Below, piece by piece: positions 60,490 through 64,000 of a stretch of 64,000 nucleotides of DNA. The stretch's first letter is position 1. Each line of letters begins with the position of its first letter. Position numbers and translations under genes: made by a program. The DNA lies in IMG/VR virus record IMGVR_UViG_3300033153_006701, positions 1-64,000 of that record, one strand, 5' to 3'. The notes below the pieces were generated by a model. That model had not been told where the DNA came from and ran no database searches. It saw nothing but the letters and a program-made list of their open reading frames with translations. This DNA is from a virus.

Positions 60490-61014
60490 TTAGTACGAGA
60501 AGGAACCGCGATTGTTCCAGATATGGACAAATGCCGCGTCTCCATTGGCATACTTCTTTAGTAGTTCTTCATCACCTGACTCAGACTCATCGAGCCTGAA
60601 AACTCGCCAAACTGCCGAGCTCGATGACGATCCCGGAGCAGCTTCTCCAATGTATGTATAGTCTCCATCTTCATCGAGCAATAGATCTAGTTTTGTTGCC
60701 ACGTCATCTGCCCTCTGGAAATCTTCATAGATTTCCTCAATGAAAAGATAATTAGCCGAATAGTCAGCTGGAGCCTCTATGATTAGTGAGTCCCCTGACC
60801 ACTCAAGGCCACTGCTCGTAATACCGTCGTATAAGTCTCTAGAATCTCTAATCTCTGTAGCCGTGAACTGACCTGAGGCCTCGAGCGGAACACCTTCCAT
60901 CATCGAAGACATCTCGGTCCAGTCAACACCAGAAACTATGTTAACACCCAGGTCGAGGATTTCAACATCGATCCCAGTCCCTGCACTAGCAGTTCTTACG
61001 AATAAACGACCCAT
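60490..61014 (-). CDS. Hypothetical virion protein, 174 residues
   Basis: The 174-residue protein opens MGRLFVRTASAGTGIDVEIL and DLGVNIVSGVDWTEMSSM, then TATEIRDSRDLYDGIT and GLEWSGDSLIIEAPADYS. The end is Ser-rich (GSSSSSAVWRVFRLDE) with a final AFVHIWNNRGSFSY. The pattern 'lGvxvxxgxxwtxls...qfxaxEirdSxDLydxi' looks like a small phage structural domain seen at the start of fibre-associated proteins (from memory). ATG 61014 overlaps the stop of the upstream gene by one base. No catalytic motif. Role unknown. Confidence 0.45.
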   Translation of the reverse strand: MGRLFVRTASAGTGIDVEILDLGVNIVSGVDWTEMSSMMEGVPLEASGQFTATEIRDSRDLYDGITSSGLEWSGDSLIIEAPADYSANYLFIEEIYEDFQRADDVATKLDLLLDEDGDYTYIGEAAPGSSSSSAVWRVFRLDESESGDEELLKKYANGDAAFVHIWNNRGSFSY

Positions 61015-61532
61015 TAGAGACTATCATTCCTCCAAGCAATTTGTATCCAGACAACTGGATCTCTGACTCCAAAGACACCAGTTGTCTCTGCGTATATCTG
61101 GATGTAGTCCCCTGCAGCAAAATCAACGTCTATGTCAGTATCATGATCACCAGCACTTGCGGCAATAGCTAGGCTGGCAAGATCAGTGGCACTGTCATTC
61201 TTTCGTATCTGTACGGTCCATGTCTCAGCTGTGCGAGTCTGGGCTGCTATCGCTATAAGAGTAGCATCGCGTGGCAGCCTATATCCACTAACTCCGAGCT
61301 CTAGTCCGTCCCAAGTGCTCAGATACCTGTTCTTCGCCCTACCTGCGCTTGCTACTCCAAAGGTAGCTCGATCAGCACTGAGCCACTTAGACCTACTTGT
61401 ATCCTCATACCAGAGAACTCCGTCTGCTTGCCAGAGCCCAGAGACTGTAACCCCGGCGCTGCCAGTGTCGTCAATACCAAGGATCTCATGCTCAATGATG
61501 TGATCCGCTATAGAGTCTGGACTGACTGGCAT
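61014..61532 (-). CDS. Hypothetical virion protein, 172 residues
   Basis: The 172-residue product starts MPVSPDSIADHIIEHEILGI and has the tag HEILGIDDTGSAGVTVSG, which is echoed at the start of the 1374-residue fibre (HDILGVTSGGGTTVSG). The rest is beta-rich: NRYLSTWDGLELGVSGY, then DATLIAIAAQTRTAETWTVQ and DIDVDFAAGDYIQIYAET, ending with PVVWIQIAWRNDSL. The layout is similar to small head-fibre or collar proteins in which an attachment tag is followed by a carbohydrate-binding-like sandwich. ATG 61532 overlaps the TAA of the upstream gene by one base. Function not proven. Confidence 0.5.
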   Translation of the reverse strand: MPVSPDSIADHIIEHEILGIDDTGSAGVTVSGLWQADGVLWYEDTSRSKWLSADRATFGVASAGRAKNRYLSTWDGLELGVSGYRLPRDATLIAIAAQTRTAETWTVQIRKNDSATDLASLAIAASAGDHDTDIDVDFAAGDYIQIYAETTGVFGVRDPVVWIQIAWRNDSL

Positions 61533-61879
61533 TACAGAGTATCCCCAATCATTGCTCCGACTGTACGGAACGAGATCTCTACATCATTATAGCCTGTGTT
61601 CTGCGCAGGCCAGGTAGCAGTGAGGTGATCTCCAGAATCGTCAGTGAGAGTAGTAAAGTCACCCATAACTAAGATAGAAGCAACTACGCGGGTTCCTACC
61701 CCAAGATAGAGTAGAGTACGCTTGCTTGTAGGATGTGCAGAGAAATGGAACTTGGTAGCTGAAATCTTGCGTGTTTCTGCAACAACCGCAATGTTATCTA
61801 TTGCGATAACTTTACCAGCTGAGTTTTTGTAGATCCTCATCGCAGAACCGATCTGACGAGAGTTAGCGTGAGCAGCCAT
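61532..61879 (-). CDS. Hypothetical virion protein, 115 residues
   Basis: The 115-residue protein begins MAAHANSRQIGSAMRIYKNS and continues with beta strands (GKVIAIDNIAVVAETRKI, TLLYLGVGTRVVASILVM), ending with HLTATWPAQNTGYNDVEIS and VGAMIGDTL. No family was recognised. GGAGG lies ten bases before ATG 61879, a strong ribosome site, and the stop overlaps the next start by one base. Size, expression signal and place among small virion genes suggest a decoration or collar protein, but this is inference. Confidence 0.4.
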   Translation of the reverse strand: MAAHANSRQIGSAMRIYKNSAGKVIAIDNIAVVAETRKISATKFHFSAHPTSKRTLLYLGVGTRVVASILVMGDFTTLTDDSGDHLTATWPAQNTGYNDVEISFRTVGAMIGDTL

Positions 61880-61889
61880 AGGAACCTCC

Positions 61890-62636
61890 TTAGACCTTGA
61901 TCTTCAGCCGATTCCCTTCTACAGTCAGCTCCTTGGCTAGCTCGCCATGCGCGTTCGCAGATGCACCAGGATGGTCTGTCGCAGGTATAGTCTCTACAGT
62001 GACGTTATCATCAGTGATTGAGTCAGAGTCCAGATTCTTGTTGAACTCTACTACTATCTCTTCTATGTCGACATCATTCTGCACAGAATGATCAGCTGGA
62101 ATAGTCTTCCCTATGGTAAGGGGAGTCTGTGAAGCCAGCTGTGATAGAGCCTGAGGAGAGGCAGCAAGAATTGAGCTCGAGATGTTACTCGGGAGCTCCT
62201 CAATAGAACCAGTTCCTGTCTCAAAACTCCAGGTTACCGAACCGGTAAGAGTATTTCCGTCTGCATCCAGTGTCTCTCCAATGAAAGCAGTATACAGAGT
62301 CAGGGGAGCCATAGGGTTAGTTGGAGAGAATGTCAGCTCTGTACTAACACCTGAGACTGTTACAAAGCTGAATGTTCCCTGAACAATGCCTGTGTAGCCA
62401 GGAGACTGGAGAAAGTCGTCCAAATCCCCTTGTGAGATATTGCTTGGGTCAATGAGCTCGGCCATAAAGGGGCCAACGAACTGGTCCGTATCAGGCCCCT
62501 GCAGAAAGAAATCTTCTTCAAGCCGGTCAGTATCCATCTCGATACTAAACTGGACTGTGACCTCACTCTGCAAAGGAATGGATACCCCAGATGCAGGAGG
62601 GAAATAATCAGAGATAACGTCAATGAGGTCGGCCAT
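61890..62636 (-). CDS. SbsA-type Ig-like (Big_5) virion protein, 248 residues
   Basis: The 248-residue protein contains two copies of an SbsA-like bacterial Ig domain. The first (about 1-145) reads SDYFPPASGVSIPLQSEVTV, FSIEMDTDRLEEDFFL and APLTLYTAFIGETLDADGNT, then GSVTWSFETGTG. The second (about 175-248) reads TIGKTIPADHSVQNDVDIEE then VVEFNKNLDSDSITDDNVTV and ends soon after, at a strand rather than after a full domain. Such domains are common spacers on virion and cell surfaces. ATG 62636 starts ten bases after the 207-residue gene. A GGAGG site for the next gene follows the stop. It might decorate the capsid or anchor fibres. Confidence 0.6.
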   Translation of the reverse strand: MADLIDVISDYFPPASGVSIPLQSEVTVQFSIEMDTDRLEEDFFLQGPDTDQFVGPFMAELIDPSNISQGDLDDFLQSPGYTGIVQGTFSFVTVSGVSTELTFSPTNPMAPLTLYTAFIGETLDADGNTLTGSVTWSFETGTGSIEELPSNISSSILAASPQALSQLASQTPLTIGKTIPADHSVQNDVDIEEIVVEFNKNLDSDSITDDNVTVETIPATDHPGASANAHGELAKELTVEGNRLKIKV

Positions 62637-62645
62637 TTGTGGCTA

Positions 62646-63269
62646 TTATTCCTCGAGAGTTGGATTTAGAACAATTTGCTCTACTTCCGATTCTACTATA
62701 TCTGATAGCTGTGTCGACACAGCTGCAACACGATCTTGGGCATGAATACCCGCCATATCTGAAAGATCAGAAGCTCCTACTCGATCAGTCACCTGTTTCT
62801 CATGTCCCTTGATAATCTGCTCGAGCATCGCTATTACTTTCTTTCGTGCCTTCTTTGATTTTTCAATCTCAAGGAGCTTACGAAGTTCTCCCATTCTGAG
62901 AGTTGGGAGGGCGGCTTTGATGGTAGGAATCCGTCCCGAAAGAAGCTTGCGAAGCTGTTTGGCACTCTCTTCCTGAGTCTCCTGAGGGGACTTAGAAATA
63001 GGCTTTGCAGGATCGATTGGAGGTGGAGGAGAAGCCAGTGGAGCATACCCTTGCGCGCTGGCAGGAGCTTCCTGTCCGTGCCTTTTAAGCTCGCTCTCGT
63101 CATCAACGACGAGAACATTCTGCCTCCAATTGTAAAGGATTTGTTCGATCTGATCCTGAGAAAAGTTTTTCAACTCAATCTCTTTAGGACCAGGATCATC
63201 ATACGAAAACGATAGTGGGCCAATAAACAACATAGATCTTCTATTTCTGTCTGCTAGAGCTACTTTCAT
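62646..63269 (-). CDS. Hypothetical protein downstream of the capsid gene, 207 residues
   Basis: I place the start at ATG 63269, which has GAAGGGAG about five bases upstream; the longer frame from 63320 would run through the terminator-like hairpin. The 207-residue protein begins MKVALADRNRRSMLFIGP, with GPKEIELKNFSQDQIEQILY, and has a Pro-rich linker (LASPPPPIDPAKP). A helical, basic second half follows (MGELRKLLEIEKSKKARKK). A helical tail ends SEVEQIVLNPTLEE. The short helical repeats resemble protein-protein interaction segments (EQILYNWRQNVL). No family was recognised. Position after the capsid gene suggests a head-linked or assembly protein. Confidence 0.45.
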   Translation of the reverse strand: MKVALADRNRRSMLFIGPLSFSYDDPGPKEIELKNFSQDQIEQILYNWRQNVLVVDDESELKRHGQEAPASAQGYAPLASPPPPIDPAKPISKSPQETQEESAKQLRKLLSGRIPTIKAALPTLRMGELRKLLEIEKSKKARKKVIAMLEQIIKGHEKQVTDRVGASDLSDMAGIHAQDRVAAVSTQLSDIVESEVEQIVLNPTLEE

Positions 63270-63283
63270 GTAGTTCTCCCTTC

Positions 63284-63317
63284 TAGATAAAAGAATGGGG
63301 AGGTTGCCCTCCCCATT
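63284..63317 (-). terminator. Intrinsic terminator-like hairpin after the major capsid gene
   Basis: On the minus strand a perfect 10-pair stem (AATGGGGAGG, loop GCAA, CCTCCCCATT) is followed by CTTTTATC. It lies 35 bases after the capsid stop codon. The GCAA tetraloop and strong G/C core suit a rho-independent terminator or a message-stabilising 3' end. It may limit read-through into downstream genes. Confidence 0.7.
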
Positions 63318-63334
63318 CATTATATTAGCTATTC

Positions 63335-63356
63335 GCTAATCTTACTAGAGATTAGC
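63335..63356 (-). promoter_or_regulatory. Second hairpin overlapping the capsid stop codon
   Basis: A perfect 8-pair inverted repeat, GCTAATCT ... AGATTAGC with a six-base loop, covers the TAA stop codon of the capsid gene. It precedes the terminator-like hairpin by about 18 bases, and a TATAAT (63324-63319) lies between the two. Together they probably shape the 3' end of the abundant capsid message. Confidence 0.5.
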
Positions 63357-64000
63357 TCAAAACGCTATCAGTTGCACCAATCTTCTCGATGCTACCAGAA
63401 ACACTGATTGTGGTCTGTGCCGGTAGAACGATTTCGTTTGGTACCACATGGACGTTCTTCAGCGTTGCGATTGCCATACCCTCATTGAGGATTCCGATCG
63501 CATAACGTTCACGCATCTTGATCTTCTTGATGTCTACGCGTGGGTCATCAAACTCTTCAGTCATCAGATCCTCATCGACAATCAGAACGCCAAGCTCTGA
63601 TGAGTCGAACATGTAGATATCAGTCAGCTTAGTTGCGGGATCGTATGGAACGAATGGGCTAACGATAATCCTAAATGGAATGTTCATATAGCCCGGCAAC
63701 TGCGGTGCCGAATTGAGTGTCTGTGGATAGTCAGCTAGTGGGCTGGCTTGGTCTCCAGATGCTGCATCTGGAGGCGTAATCAGCTGTCCGCCTGACATTC
63801 CTAGACCGCCCTGACTAGAGCTGTCCCATGGGGCACGCCCCGCAGGATTTCCAGTCCAAGTAGCGAAGAAGGTTCCGCCGCCGTTATTAAGAACGAACGC
63901 ACGGAGAGTCGCATCCTTCACAAACATAACCCAAGTCAAGGGATGCATAAGCAGTGTGTTAGGGAAGAATCCCTGGGTAATGATCTGAGCATAAGCATCA
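63352..64000 (-). CDS. Major capsid protein, C-terminal part (runs off the right edge)
   Basis: The frame is open from the right edge to a TAA at 63352 and encodes 215 residues. It does not start at the ATG at 63948: the upstream in-frame codons read AYAQIITQGFFPNTLLMHPL, a typical inner segment of HK97-fold capsid proteins of large phages ('iixxgfxPnxlLmHPlxWxmf'). It continues with TWVMFVKDATLRAFVLNNGG, IPFRIIVSPFVPYDPATKLT and DIYMFDSSELGVLIVDEDLM, then RERYAIGILNEGMAIATLKN and a small beta end. Two hairpins follow the stop. The gene opens the structural series. Only the C-terminal part can be seen, so its full length and any N-terminal cleavage site are unknown. Confidence 0.78.
   Translation of the reverse strand, partial: DAYAQIITQGFFPNTLLMHPLTWVMFVKDATLRAFVLNNGGGTFFATWTGNPAGRAPWDSSSQGGLGMSGGQLITPPDAASGDQASPLADYPQTLNSAPQLPGYMNIPFRIIVSPFVPYDPATKLTDIYMFDSSELGVLIVDEDLMTEEFDDPRVDIKKIKMRERYAIGILNEGMAIATLKNVHVVPNEIVLPAQTTISVSGSIEKIGATDSVLS

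Noticed and set aside
61890-62110. Truncated second Ig-like domain as evidence of a frameshift
   Set aside because: No continuation was found in other frames after the stop; a strong ribosome site for the next gene follows directly, so the end looks natural.
63270-63320. Longer start of the 207-residue protein
   Set aside because: It would place the coding region across the terminator-like hairpin; ATG 63269 has a better ribosome site.
63352-63948. Capsid gene starting at the internal ATG at 63948
   Set aside because: The frame stays open to the window edge with capsid-like sequence upstream, so this ATG is internal.
1-64000. tRNA genes, CRISPR arrays, insertion sequences, integrase or attachment sites
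   Set aside because: Looked for on both strands; the gaps are too short and no cloverleaf, regular spacer pattern, transposase or recombinase was found.

Overview
The window is a stretch of a large tailed-phage genome, most likely a contractile-tailed (myovirus-type) phage with a large or jumbo genome. Every supported gene lies on the minus strand, genes abut or overlap by a few bases (many TAATG junctions), and only short gaps separate them. A tail sheath, tail tube, gp25-like and J-like baseplate proteins, a hub carrying a peptidase, and the C-terminal end of a major capsid protein are recognisable. The host cannot be read from the sequence. Ribosome-binding sites are strong (GGAGG or AAGGAG types), and starts are mostly ATG with several GTG and two or three TTG.

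In the direction of transcription (right to left): the end of the major capsid protein (63352 to the right edge), followed by two hairpins, one terminator-like. Next come small virion proteins (60.5-63.3 kb), then large fibre- or decoration-like proteins (51.5-60.4 kb), two of which contain patches of clearly different base composition. Neck and tail-completion proteins follow (49.2-51.4 kb), then sheath (47.2-49.1 kb) and three tube-like paralogues (44.5-47.2 kb). After these are two related tail-assembly chaperone candidates (43.1-44.4 kb), two giant proteins in the tape-measure position (34.9-43.1 kb) and a 1975-residue hub with an M23 peptidase domain (28.9-34.9 kb). The baseplate section (23.9-28.9 kb) is followed by a long series of baseplate-periphery or fibre-like proteins (7.2-24.0 kb), three of which share a discoidin-like layout.

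The left end changes character. A single-pass membrane protein and a complete actin/MreB/Hsp70-fold protein follow the last structural gene. Then comes a carbohydrate cluster: a GT9 (heptosyltransferase-like) enzyme interrupted by a full-size intein with a LAGLIDADG endonuclease, two GT4 glycosyltransferases, a SAM methyltransferase, a frameshifted GT2 enzyme, and another GT2-like enzyme running off the left edge. Their place in the late operon suggests they sugar-modify the virion or alter the host surface; this is inference.

The most unusual items are the intein in a phage glycosyltransferase with a non-canonical splice end (Trp-Asp before Cys), the actin-like ATPase beside a membrane protein in a virion operon, the expanded tube and tape-measure sets, and a roughly four-fold excess of the palindrome CTCGAG that is missing from the intein and nearly missing from the fibre region. 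I saw no tRNA genes, CRISPR arrays, insertion sequences or integrase genes. There is no gap over about 110 bases between genes.
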